NCBI GenBank assembly: GCA_033220425.1
Contig: CM065650.1
Span: 2,852,001 to 2,916,000, forward strand
Reading direction: 5' to 3'
Origin: Lepraria neglecta
Lineage: Eukaryota > Ascomycota > Lecanoromycetes > Lecanorales > Stereocaulaceae
Length of the DNA: 64,000 bases
Shown here: in pieces, positions 33,428 to 44,200 of the stretch
Position numbering within the stretch: the stretch's first letter is position 1
Layout of the letters: each line of letters begins with the position of its first letter
The notes under the pieces: generated by a model
Databases searched by the model: none
Told to the model about the DNA's origin: nothing
Seen by the model: only the letters and a program-made list of their open reading frames with translations
Translations under genes and position numbers: made by a program

Positions 33428-35795
33428 CTATTTATGCTGCCCCTTAGCCAGCTGCGCAACAACCTGCTCAAGTCTCTTGAGCCTATCATCTTTCTCTTGT
33501 AATTCCCTTCTCAGCTTCTTCACCTCCTGCTGCAGCGCACCATCTTCATCTCTCTCATCGACATCATCAGCAACAGGTCGTCTCCGCTTTCTCGTCCCAA
33601 CAAAACTCGGCGTTTCATTCAATAGGGTCTCAGGCTCCTCTCTCTGCTCAGCACCAGCATCCCTATGGACACGACGGAGGTGTTCGTGCAAGTTTTCTTT
33701 CCGCGAGAAGCCGACACCTGTGCTTCGCTTGCAATCTTTGTGGGGGCAGTGACATGAGGCTTTGGGCCCGCCGTGCTGGCGGTGGACTTCTCGTTGGTGG
33801 CGGGAGAGGCCGCCGGAGTAGGTGAAGCCATTTATTTTCTCGCAGCCGGGTTCTTCGCAGATGTAGGGTCTGTTATGTTTGTCCATGTGTTTGCTATAGA
33901 TCAACGTTAGCGTTGTTCATGCCAGAGGCTAGGGTTGGGAAAGGGGTTTACTTACCTCCACTCGCATTTCCTCGAAAACACAGGAGGATTGTCCGCGCAT
34001 TCTGGGTTATCGCAGTACATCATGCCTTCCATGTTTCGAGGTGGTTCTTGGGATCTCCTGCTGCTGTGACGAGAGTTTGAGCTTCCTGCGAGGCTTGGGG
34101 ACGCCACCAAGGGCATACTTGGACTTGTCATAGCGCGGGGGAGCACTGACAGACATGAGGATGTTGTTTGACCGGAAACGTCGCTATGAGGACTTGGGTA
34201 ATTTGTAATGTCGTGCATTTGAAGTCCAAGCCCGAATCCGAGGCTACCAAGGCTTCTGGCTGCCGCCTGGGGGTTTGCCACTTGCTGTGGTGGACCATAG
34301 GACTGGAAACTTGGGTCTGAACGACTCCTTTGTGCTGATGCTGTAATATTCCCTACTGGGTTGTATGTCGACTGCCAAGGTGTATAGCTTGGAGCATAGG
34401 CTGGTGGTTGATCTTGATTGATGCCTTGAGTGATGCCTTGACTGTAAGGCCAAGAAACGGCCGGAAAGAGGTCTGAGGAGACACTGGAAGTACCCGTTAT
34501 ATATGGACTGGCGGAAATACTAGCCTGATAGAGAGGATTGCCTTGATTCTCTGCATGGGAATAAATAGTCAGAGGCGGGTCTCGTGACTGCGCGTGTGAC
34601 TCATGACCAGGATCATTAGCGCGTCTCGCCTGCGAGCCAGCTTGTTGTGGATGCAGCCATGAGAAGTTGGGATGAGTATTTGAAGTGGGGCCAGCCCACG
34701 CTTCAGAAGTCTCGGAAATAGTTGAAGTATTTGGGGTGGTCACATATTGCTGCCTTAGCTGACTAGGGTAGTTGTATGTGGCGTTAAGTTGCTGAGTCAG
34801 TCGAGGTTCCGAGTGTCGCGTCCAAAAGTCCTCGCCTAAAGGTTCAGTGCCCCTTCGATTGCGTGTCGGCCGCGAGTTCGAATTATTGTAGGCCGAAGAT
34901 CCATAGAACATCCAGCAGACACCCCATAGGACCAGCAGAGATGGTTTGACGTTCCATGGCCACGTGGTACTTAGGGGTCGTTGACCGTTAGGCCATTCGG
35001 CGAACCATCCTTCATCAATACGCTTCTGGTATTGCCAGTAATGGTGCCAATGCAGGATGTGTGCCTCGACAATATTCAAATAATGGCGAATGATTGCGTC
35101 CAGCGCAGTCTGTTTTAGGCAGCGAAGCAAGTGTTCTAGATTGGCGACATATTTATCGCATTTGAAGTCGTCACACACCACATCATCATTCGCGCCATTA
35201 CGCTTGCGTTGAATACTGCTGCCTGATCGGTTCTGCAGCCTGTCTAGTAGTGCGGAAGTCAAACCAAGGATGTCATAGAGCTTATTGAGGCTTCGTGGGA
35301 GTGAGGTGAGATAGGAGTCATGCTTTATAAAGAGGCAATCTTGCGCGGCGACGGTACGTAGGTCAAGGTCTCCAGGTTGAGCATGAAGATCAAGGTCATC
35401 GAGTAGGCTTGTTCCGTCTCGGTCAGTATGTTTGTCCCGACCAAGACTTTGGTCCACCGACCTTGTGATGTCTCCCTTTCGTCTTTGAATTGAAACAAGG
35501 GTGTGGCGACGTCCCAGGCATGGAGTTGATTTAGACTGAGACTCGATAGTGCTGAGCAACATGATTAGCAAGCATCGGCTGAGGGATCGGCGGCGATGAC
35601 TTACCTGCTTACGGTCTTGCGCGCGTATGTCGTGAGCTTATTGGAGCAGGGAGATTTGGCTGGCTTGGTCGACGGTAGACATTTCTTGATGCACGACTTC
35701 AAGCGATCTTTGACTCTTTGAACTAGACGCGCAAGCTTAATGGCAGAGTGGAGAGAAAAAGGAGCCATTGTTGGCCTGGCATAGATGTCTGCCAC
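33428..35795 (-). CDS. C2H2 zinc-finger regulator with C-terminal coiled coil (750 residues)
   Basis: Exons 35795..35605, 35551..33956 and 33893..33428 are in phase. The N-terminus MADIYARPTMAPFSLHSAIK leads to a cysteine-containing helical region. Residues about 150-270 include ANLEHLLRCLKQTALDAIIR and HYWQYQKRIDEGWFAEWPNG, a tryptophan-rich segment. A long serine/glutamine/proline-rich middle precedes a finger block: MMYCDNPECADNPPVFSRKC, SKHMDKHNRPYICEEPGCEK, GFTYSGGLSRHQREVHRQHG and CHCPHKDCKRSTGVGFSRKE with HEHLRRVHRD. A KKRRRP-type basic patch and a coiled coil (LQQEVKKLRRELQEKDDRLK) close the protein, suggesting nuclear localisation and dimerisation. The finger block is arranged like that of the gene at 11027-13065. 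Targets are unknown. Confidence 0.86.
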
Positions 35796-37612
35796 GCAAG
35801 AATAATAGGAAGAAGGGAAAGTAGTGCGTGTATTGCATAATGCAACACAAGAGAACTGACAAGCGAGGCACGGTCCTCTTATACAGAATCATACTTGAAA
35901 CACTCTGCCGTAGCTACTGACAACTAGCCACAACTTTCGAATGCTGTCATGGCATAGAAGCTATGCGGTCGAGGGTAACAGCGAGAGCCACAACTTGTGA
36001 AAGCCACAAACCATGCATGATTAGATCACGGAGCTATACTTGATGATGTTACATCCCAGTGCTTATTCGCAGACTGCGGCTCACCCTGTGTTGGTATGGT
36101 GGGAGGCCTTATACAGGGGGACGTTAACGTATTTATCTGTTCTAGTAGGGCATCCCATAGTCCGGACTGGCACAGCCCCAAGACTTTTGGCGCTATTTCT
36201 TACCCCATGCAAGACTCGGAGAACCAGCCAATGGCAGCCGATGAGGGGTGCTCACCAGCCACCGCTAGTAGCACCTATGTCATACCAGGAAACCGTGCCT
36301 CAGTAAGCCTTCAAGTCTAGTTCACAATGTAATAGGTGTATGCGTGCCATCTTCAGCTGACTGCGGCTCTTAAGGTGCTGACTAGCAAGCCAAATGGCGC
36401 TTGAGCGGTGGCTGGAGCTCTTGAAGCTTCCTCAATGGGCGCGAGTGGGGGCCGCTGATGCTTTGAAGCTCCCGTTTACCGACTATTGATGTTGGATCTT
36501 GACATTGACAGCTGACATGGCCAGTTGAGCCCGCTCTGACTTCTTCATAAGATCCATCTCCGCCCAAGATTCACGGCGACTCCGATGTCTTTGCGACACA
36601 AGATTCCGTGTCTGATGGACCAGGGAGAGCAAGCATTAGGACCATGGCAGCTTCTGAAGCTCCGTGCGTGAGTCAAGTGCTGAAGATTATTTTTGGGTGA
36701 CTAAGCTGGTTTTGGCACACCTCGACGAATGAGATCAATCTTCAATCAACATCGACTATCGGGCAACCCGTCAGATTCTAAAGCACAACCCTGGTTCCGT
36801 TTCATGCAAGCTGAATTGCGAAAGTGCCCTATTGCTCCTCCCCCCTGGACTGCATGGCTTTTGTTTACGCTTCTGACCCGGCCAACGCTAAGCATGAACC
36901 AAATGGAGGACCTACATCCAATGATTCCGGAGTGGCGATGGCTTCATTACTTTCCAAATCGATGCATCGAAGAAACACAACGACAGTCTGCTCAAGTCAC
37001 TCGAATTCTGCGCCTCGAGAGCTGATACTGAGTTCACGGCGACAGGCGCTTAGCATCAGGCGCCCTAAAACACGGTGAGGGCTGCAGAAATAGGTTTCAT
37101 GTATCACCTGTCTGGAAAGAATAAGTATAGCCCAAATGGAAGAAGTGATAGCATTATTTATATCTAGTCGAAGTTAGACGGGCTTGTCAATAATTCATTT
37201 CATCATCCTATCCAGATCCGTCAGGATTTTCTATTTCTAGCCTCAGCTCTTCGTACAAGCAGACCTCAAAGACCGTTGCAACTTTCTTCTATTGTTTGTA
37301 TGCCCGACTAGTGATGGCTATACTGCTGGCCTAACAACTTGGAGGAATTGGGCATATGCAACGGCTACAACAAGCTAGATGCAATAGGTTTCAAAGCCAC
37401 GGAGCTGACATACAGGAAAATCCAATTCGGATCACTTCCACCACCAAAACTGCTCACGAGAAGGATGTTCGGACTTTCAGCATTCAGGCCGGCGTAACCC
37501 AAGGATCAGCTGGAAAATGATGATATCCTCTCAGAGATTCTCATTGGTTAAGACCTCATTTCTCCAGCATGAGTTAGTGTGCTGGAGAAGATTGCTTACT
37601 CGCTATCGGTAC
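35796..37612. other. intergenic, no supported gene
   Basis: About 1.8 kb upstream of the second C2H2 gene and downstream of the kinase-like gene. Short frames only, with no domain recognised. Confidence 0.45.
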
Positions 37613-38468
37613 CTATCGTTGAGTTGGGTGGCTTAGAAATAACTTGACCAAAGTGCAGATCTCAGCATACATTGATATGTCGTCTAATTTGCGTTCGCAG
37701 TCGACCTTGAGACGTCAGAACACCCTTGTATTCGCTTAAATGTTGATCTTTACCTTATGAAACTTTCCCTGGTCCTCATAATAGTGGATAATTTGTTGGC
37801 TTTCTTGTCTGAACCCCTGAATTCTCTGCTCGATTGTCCCAACATTACCATCCACCCTACCCGAGGGTTTTTCTCTGCCCTCCATGCGTTTCAGCATGGT
37901 CCGATTTGAGCTGTCGAAGCACAGGACACCTATGATCGTCCAGCCCTAGATCTCGTCAGCGGAAGAGTGGGAGCAAACGCGAAATCTCCTCCTTACACCA
38001 TTTCTGAACAACAATGCTTGGTCTAAACTTCTCGGGAAACCGTCCACGAAAAAGCGACTCTTGCCCTCCTGAATGTTTTAGATGAGATGCGCTTCCAACG
38101 TCTCCTGGACGATATCTACTGGAACAAGATCACCGGCGCTCATGATAGCCAGTATGTCGACTTGCCGTGCCGCTTGGATATTCACTGCCCGGTCCCCCAG
38201 GAGGTCACCGACAGAGACATGAACCGCGTCAAAATCTCTTGCCAGCTTCTTGCATTGCGTTCCTTTACCAACGCAGGGTCCTCCTGTATTGCTATGGTCA
38301 GCAGATTATACGGGGAGCCATAGGTGGTTGCCAGCTGGCAGACTCTGAGAGGCAACGCATACCAATAACGCAGATGATTTGCGCTTCACCATGCTCGCTG
38401 ATCGGAGGCGCGTCTGCCAGCACCTGATTGTCATGATTCGTCTGATTGTTTGGAGCCGCTGTGGTCAT
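37613..38468 (-). pseudogene. UMP-CMP kinase family gene next to viperin, with one in-frame stop
   Basis: Four exons can be read: 38468..38363, 38283..37999, 37929..37754 and 37705..37613, together 660 nt (219 codons plus stop), the usual kinase length. All three introns keep GT-AG ends and phase. Exon 1 starts MTTAAPNNQTNHDNQVLADA and runs into QIICVIG. Exon 2 opens with the P-loop GPCVGKGTQCKKLARDFDAV, then HVSVGDLLGD, GDLVPVDIVQETLEAHLI and EGKSRFFVDGFPRSLDQA (NMP-binding and GFPR motifs). Exon 3 has LCFDSSNRTMLKRMEGREK, SGRVDGNVGTIEQRI and IIHYYEDQGKFHK. One TAA (about 38060-38062) interrupts exon 2 between EAHLI and NIQEGK. The family phosphorylates UMP/CMP with ATP. The gene is divergent from viperin (454 bp between ATGs), so a CTP-supplying role like CMPK2 is the natural inference. 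Confidence 0.85.
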
Positions 38469-38922
38469 TTGGGAGCTCTCGTGGTGGGAGGAAACGCTGA
38501 GTGTTTGGTCTTGTAGAGGTGAGGACTGAGGATTGGCAAACCCAGTGGGTGGGCCCTTGCCCGGCTATATATCTCCTTTCGTCTGGACATGCTGCAAGAG
38601 TGAGACACTTCTCGGAGTTTCCGACCATCCTTCCAGACAATTCCAGGAGCCTTGCGTGACTCCTCGCACAAAGCCTCCACCTTTGCAGCCTACATCGTCT
38701 TTGTCTACTACATCAAAGCACACCCCTTAACAAGCTTCTGCAGCCTTCCAGAGAAGCAACCAAGTGAGGCATCAGCCTACAAGACAAAATTTGCGTATCT
38801 GCCTAGCGAACGCATCTTGGTGCTTTGTCTTAGCATTCAGCCCTTATCTACAACTAAGGGTCTTTACTTCCTCACCTCAAACATTGACTGCATTCCGCTT
38901 CTACCCCTTCCCTTCAGCCGAG
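38469..38922. promoter_or_regulatory. shared divergent promoter of the kinase and viperin genes
   Basis: The 454 bp between the two start codons must hold both promoters. A TATATAT element at about 38566-38572 lies roughly 100 bp upstream of the kinase ATG, a suitable TATA position for it, and 350 bp from the viperin ATG. The viperin side (38650-38920) is C/T-rich. Co-regulation is inferred from layout. Confidence 0.6.
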
Positions 38923-39909
38923 ATGTACATTTCGCTGTTCATCTTCAGCCTCTTCCAACTCAGGAAGCGTACCCAAGCTACCACCAATCACCCTCCCACC
39001 AGTCTTCATCCCAACAACCAACCACCAAAGAAAATACCCCTATCAGTAAACTACCACCTAACACGCCAATGCAACTACAAATGCGGCTTTTGCTTCCACA
39101 CCGTCACAACCTCCTACGTGCCCCCTCGAAGATGCCAAGAAAGTCATGTCCCTCGCATCCGCCGGAATGAAAAAAAATTAACTTCGCAGGCGGCGAACCC
39201 TTCATGAACCCCAAATTCCTTGGCCAGCTGGCCAAATACTGCAAGTTGACCCTCAAGGTAGAATCTGTCTCGGTCGTCACCAACGGCAGCAAAGTAACCA
39301 ACATCTGGCTCAAAGAATACGGAAAATACATCGACATCATGGCCGTTTCGTGGGATCGCTTCGACGAAGCCACAAACATCAAGATCGGACGAGGCTCAGG
39401 CAATCATCTAGAGCAATTCAAGCAGCTCGCATCAATGTGTGAGGCCCATGGCGTGATGTTCAAAGTCAATACCGTAATTAAAAAAATACAATTACGAAGA
39501 GGATATGAATGCTGCTATTGGGGCTATCAATCCGAAGCGATGGAAATGTTTCCAGGTGCTTATGGTGCCCGAGGAGAATGGTTCAGAAAAGACGTTGCGG
39601 GATGCGAGGGAGTTCTTGATCACGGACGAGCAGTGGAGGTATTTTTGTGAGAGGCATAAACACCACAAATGCTTCGTCCCTGAAGGCAACGATGTTATGG
39701 CGAGCTCATATCTCCTCCTCGACGAATACCTGTGCTTCCTCAATAAGTGAGTCAGGGAAAAGACGAAGAGCATCTTGGAGATTGGGGTTGAGGAGGCGTT
39801 GAAGGATATGTTTTGGGATGAGGAGGGGTTTAGGGAGAGGGGAGGGGTTTATGAGTGGAGTAAGCCGGAGGAGGAGGGGTATGATGCGTATCCTGAACTT
39901 GGCTTTTGA
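38923..39909 (+). pseudogene. RSAD2: viperin (RSAD2-type radical-SAM ddhCTP synthase), disrupted
   Basis: The start [20 protein letters not shown] is hydrophobic then basic, like the membrane-binding N-terminus of viperin. The radical-SAM core follows: [20 protein letters not shown] with CxxxCxxC for the [4Fe-4S] cluster (near 39070-39095), [60 protein letters not shown] and FKVNTVIKK. Then come INPKRWKCFQVLMVPEENGS, FLITDEQWRYFCERH, DEYLCFLN and SILEIGVEEALKDMFWDEEG with GGVYEWSKPE. Family knowledge: the enzyme turns CTP into ddhCTP, a chain terminator of viral RNA polymerases. The frame is broken by one extra base in each of three runs (C5 at 39121, A8 at 39170, A7 at 39480) and a TGA at 39748-39750 before the conserved tail. 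The tail lies 101 bp from the end of the PxpA gene. Confidence 0.93.
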
Positions 39910-40010
39910 TGGTTCGGTGGGAGGAGAGGAGTAGTTCACTAGGGTGACAGGACTTCAAGCCAATGACAGTTATGTTCGTTGTAGATTTTGCATTTGGAAA
40001 TGAACCTAGA

Positions 40011-40983
40011 TTATGAATACCCATGCTCCTTATTAAACCTATCACACACAGCCCTCGTAGTGCTAATAATCCCCACACAGCCCGGAGAATCAGAGTGACA
40101 GCATATCGATATCGGATAGTCCTTGACTGGCAACTGCACAGTACTCCCATCCGTAGCCGTAACCGACTCCGTCGTAAGCTGTTGCTCGACATGCTTTTCC
40201 ACGTCCTCGAGCTTCCAAGGCCTGCATTTGTATGAGCAAAGTCCACCCCTCACACAATTGGCGGGGACGTACTTCTTTATCCGATCAATAACTAACATGC
40301 CATCCTTACTATATTTGACATCACCATACATCTCCGCGCAGAACTCTACCCCCACACTCTCCGCCGCCCTCTCCATCTCCGTCCCCGCCAATCCAAAAAC
40401 CTTCACACCCTTCGGCACGCCCTTCATAACGGCCTCAGCCACCGCGAAATCCCGGCACATCATGCCGTAAAGCACGCCATGGGGCTTCACATGATTCAGC
40501 TCCACGCCCTCTTTATCTAGAAAGCCCTTCAATGCCCCCACTTGGTATACGGTATTTGCAGTATGCTCTTCGGGTGAGAGCTTCATCTCGCGGCGGCCGA
40601 AGCCTTGGAGGTCGGGGAGGCCGGGGTGGGCGCCTATGAGGACGTTGTGGGCTTTGCAGGCGCGGACTGTTTCTTGCATGATGAGGGGGTCGCCGGAGCT
40701 GATTGAGTTCCGCACATCAGCACTTCATGTCTGAACTTTTTTTTTGGGGTGATGAGACAGAATTTGCGGCTAAATGGAAGTTCTTGCTTTGGTGGATTGT
40801 CTTGTAGCTCGAGTTGGGATACTAGGAAGGGACAAAGAGCCTAGGAAAGACGCACTGGAAGCCGCAAGCTATGTTGGCGATGTCGATGAGAGATAGGAGC
40901 TCAGCGTCTGGGCCACATTTGAGGTTGCCGTAGCCTTCGCCGAGGTCGACATTCAGGAGGGCTTTGTGCTTGATGGGACCCAT
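40011..40983 (-). CDS. LamB/YcsF family protein, 5-oxoprolinase subunit A (PxpA) homologue
   Basis: Exons 40983..40856, 40698..40273 and 40221..40011 are proposed. The start MGPIKHKALLNVDLGEGYGN carries the family's NxDxGE metal-binding motif. It is followed by LIDIANIACGFH and, after the first intron, SGDPLIMQETVRACKAHNVL, IGAHPGLPDLQGFGRREM (AHPxxxD motif) and VKPHGVLYGMMCRDFAVAEA (VKPHGALY motif). The second intron (51 bp, GTACGT..TGCAG) has no frame change and is inferred because it removes a cysteine-rich stretch foreign to the family and restores RIKK-PWKLEDVEKHVEQQL. The end reads YPISICCHSDSPGCVGIIST. In bacteria PxpA hydrolyses 5-oxoproline with PxpB/PxpC and ATP. Here the divergently transcribed neighbour encodes the PxpC-like and PxpB-like domains, so a joint role is likely. 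Confidence 0.9.
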
Positions 40984-41278
40984 TGTTGACGTTTGGTGGT
41001 TGTATTGGGCTTTTGCAGGTCAATTGGTATGAGGAAGGAGCATTAAAGTGTATCCATCGAGATCAAGAAGTGTCAGAAGTATCGATCATCCCCGCTGACG
41101 TAGTTTCCACACCTTTTGCTTATCGTTTTCGTTGCATCCCCGCATCTTGGGGTGCCGTACCAGGAAGGCACTCGTGCCGCTCTTGGGCCATGGCGTGCCA
41201 ATCAGGGCTGCCTTGCTCTGGGACACCGATACCCCTCACGAGCTTTCGTATGCAATTGACAAAGTGGGTGGTCTCTAG
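40984..41278. promoter_or_regulatory. shared divergent promoter, PxpA homologue / biotin enzyme
   Basis: The 295 bp between the two ATGs suggests co-regulation. It contains GATA-core motifs on both strands (for example GATCAAG near 41061 and CGATACC near 41227), but I cannot tell functional sites from chance. Confidence 0.5.
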
Positions 41279-44200
41279 ATGAAGATGGAGCATCTCAAAA
41301 CACTGCTCATAGCTAATCGCGCGGAGATCGCCACTAGAATTCTCAAAACAGCAAGGTGTGTAGAAATAGCAGAGCTCCTTTCCTCCCGCAATCAGGCTTT
41401 GCCATTCACTGACTATTAGGTTCTAGGAAATTGGGCATTCGGACCATTGCAATATACACGGAGCCTGATGCAGCTTCTACGCATGTATCTGAAGCAGATG
41501 TGGCGGTTCTGCTTCCTGGGAGCCCTGCTAAAGCCTACATCGATGGGTATGCAAGCCCAAGTAGAAGCCCGATCCCGCGCCATGTTTTACTTGCAATGTC
41601 TTTGCTTTACCATCTATCACTGAACGCCAATTGACCATCTGAGAAGTCATTTCTTCATGTTCTGATACTCTACCTTCGTTGGATACTGTCGTGATAGTGT
41701 CCATTGCTCGTTTCGTTTCCCAATATTTCTGCAGTTTCCAATTCAACATCTGATAATATTTCGCACATACTAGAGATGAGATTATTAGGATAGCCAAGGA
41801 GCACAAAGCTGATGCTGTTATACCCGGCTACGGCTTCCTATCCGAGAATGCCGACTTCGCCCGGGACGTGGCCGCTGCTGGCATGGCTTGGGTCGGACCC
41901 AGCCCTGAAAGCATTGAGGCTTTCGGCATCAAGCATACAGCTAGGGAACTTGCACTGAAGGCTGGAGTACCTATAGTACCAGGCACGCAAGGGCTAATTG
42001 CAAGCGAAGAAGATGCTGTCAAAGAAAGCGGGAAGCTAGGCTTTCCAGTCATGCTGAAGGCCACAGCTGGTGGAGGCGGGATGGGACTTTCCATAGCCCA
42101 CAACGCCGAAGAAGTCAAAAACTCTTTTGCCACCGTGAAGTCTCGAGGCGAAAATCTATTCAAGAACTCTGGCATGTTCATTGAGCGTTTCTACCCTGAC
42201 AGCCACCATATTGAGGTGCAAGTCTTTGGCAATGGGGTGGGGAATGCGATTCACTTCGGCGAACGAGAGTGTTCTATCCAGCGAAGGCACCAGAAAGTTA
42301 TTGAAGAGTGTCCAAGCCCATTCGTCGTATCGCACTTGCGTAAGCGTTCCGATCAATTTTTCCAAAAAAAGCTGCTTATCTCCCTTACAGACCTCAGAGA
42401 AGGGCTTTGCTCAGCAGCCGTTCGACTAGCTGAATCCATCAAGTATGGTTCAGCTGGAACAGTTGAGTACCTGGTTGACGACAAAACTGGAAATTTCTTC
42501 TTTCTCGAGATGAACACGCGACTGCAAGTCGAGCATGGTATCACAGAGCTCTGCTACGACGTGGACCTCGTGCGACTAATGCTGAGACAAGCGGACGCTC
42601 AACTAGCAGGTAAAGGCGGCATAGGTGGCAAAGAGCTTGAAGCACTGCAACCTAAGGAGCCGAAAGGTGCTGCAATAGAAGCTCGAGTGTATGCTGAGAA
42701 TCCTGCACGAGACTACGCTCCATCTCCCGGGACCTTACAGATAGTAGATTGGGCAGAAACAGATGATGGGAGAATTGACACTTGGGTCCACACTGGTACC
42801 GTTGTCTCATCATACTACGACCCGCTTCTTGCGAAAGTCATGGTGCATAGACCTTCAAGAGACCAGAGTATCAAAGCGATGTCTGAGACACTGTCTAAAT
42901 CTCGAATCTGTGGACCACCCACCAATCTGGACTTCCTTGTCGGTATTGTTGAAGACCATCAATTCGCGACTGGAGTCACAATGACAAATTTCCTCACCGA
43001 CTTCAAATATTCGCCGACTGCAATAGACGTCATCTCAGGTGGAGCTTACACACAAGTGCAGGACTATCCCGGACGACCAACTATGGGTAGGGGTTTCCCT
43101 CACTCTGGACCGATGGATCCACTAGCCTTTCAGATTGCCAATCTTCTGGTTGGCAACCCACGCGGTACAGCTGGTCTTGAGTGTACGCTTGATGGGCCCG
43201 AGCTTCTCTTCCTAGGCGCTGCAGTCGTTTCAATATGCGGAGCTCCAATGGAAACAAAGCTCGATGGCAAGCCTGTGTCGATGTGGACAAGGCTCCAAAT
43301 CAGCGCTGGACAGAAATTAAAGATCGGTAAAACGACAGGTGGCGGGTGCAGGTCCTACCTTGCGATCTATGGCGGACTTCCCAGCGTCGCCGAATGGTTT
43401 GGATCCAAAGCGACATCTCCTGGTGTCGCAGTTGGTGGCTATCAAGGGAGGCAACTGGCTGCAGGGGACCTACTCGCAATCACAAGAGATGCACCTGAAT
43501 TTGGGCTCGAGCCATTGGCTTTGCCGGAGAGTATCATCCCTCGATATCCAAGTCACTGGGACATATATGCAATGGTGGGACCTTATGAAGAGGGCTATCT
43601 GCTCCCAGAGGATGTTGAAATGATCTATGAGACTAAATGGCAGATCTCTCATAATGCGGCAAGGGGTGGTATTCGTCTCATTGGACCGAAGCCCAAGTGG
43701 GCTCGCCCTGATGGTGGCGAAGGAGGAGCTCATCCGTCCAATGTCGTCGAGTACGGTTATCCAGTAGGAGCATTGAACTGGACAGGAGACGACCCATGTA
43801 TCTTCCCCATCGACTGTCCCGATTTTGGTGGTTTCGTATCAAGCACGACTATCATCAAAGCTGATTACTGGAGGCTTGGACAAATGAAAGCCGGAAACAC
43901 GATGCAGTACAAGAAGGTGGCACTCGAGGATGCACTAGCATTGCGAATGCGGGTAAATGAATTCATCTGGAGCATAGAAAAAGCATGCTTAGGAAACGGC
44001 AATCTCAGCGCTATCGAACCCTTGGATTATACAACATTGCCCCCTTCTGCCCAATCCGGATACCACGGCAAGGCAGTAGTCCAGCATATTGAAGCCAAAG
44101 GGAACCAGCCTCAGACTTTCTACAGACAGGTACGTTTTCTCCAAGAGCTATTGGCCTTGGGTCTCTCCTCACACTGAACAGGGCGGCGACGACTACATCC

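Noticed and set aside
39121-39180. An intron that would explain the first frame changes in viperin
   Set aside because: No GT-AG or GC-AG pair of plausible length lies there without removing conserved residues; one-base insertions fit better.
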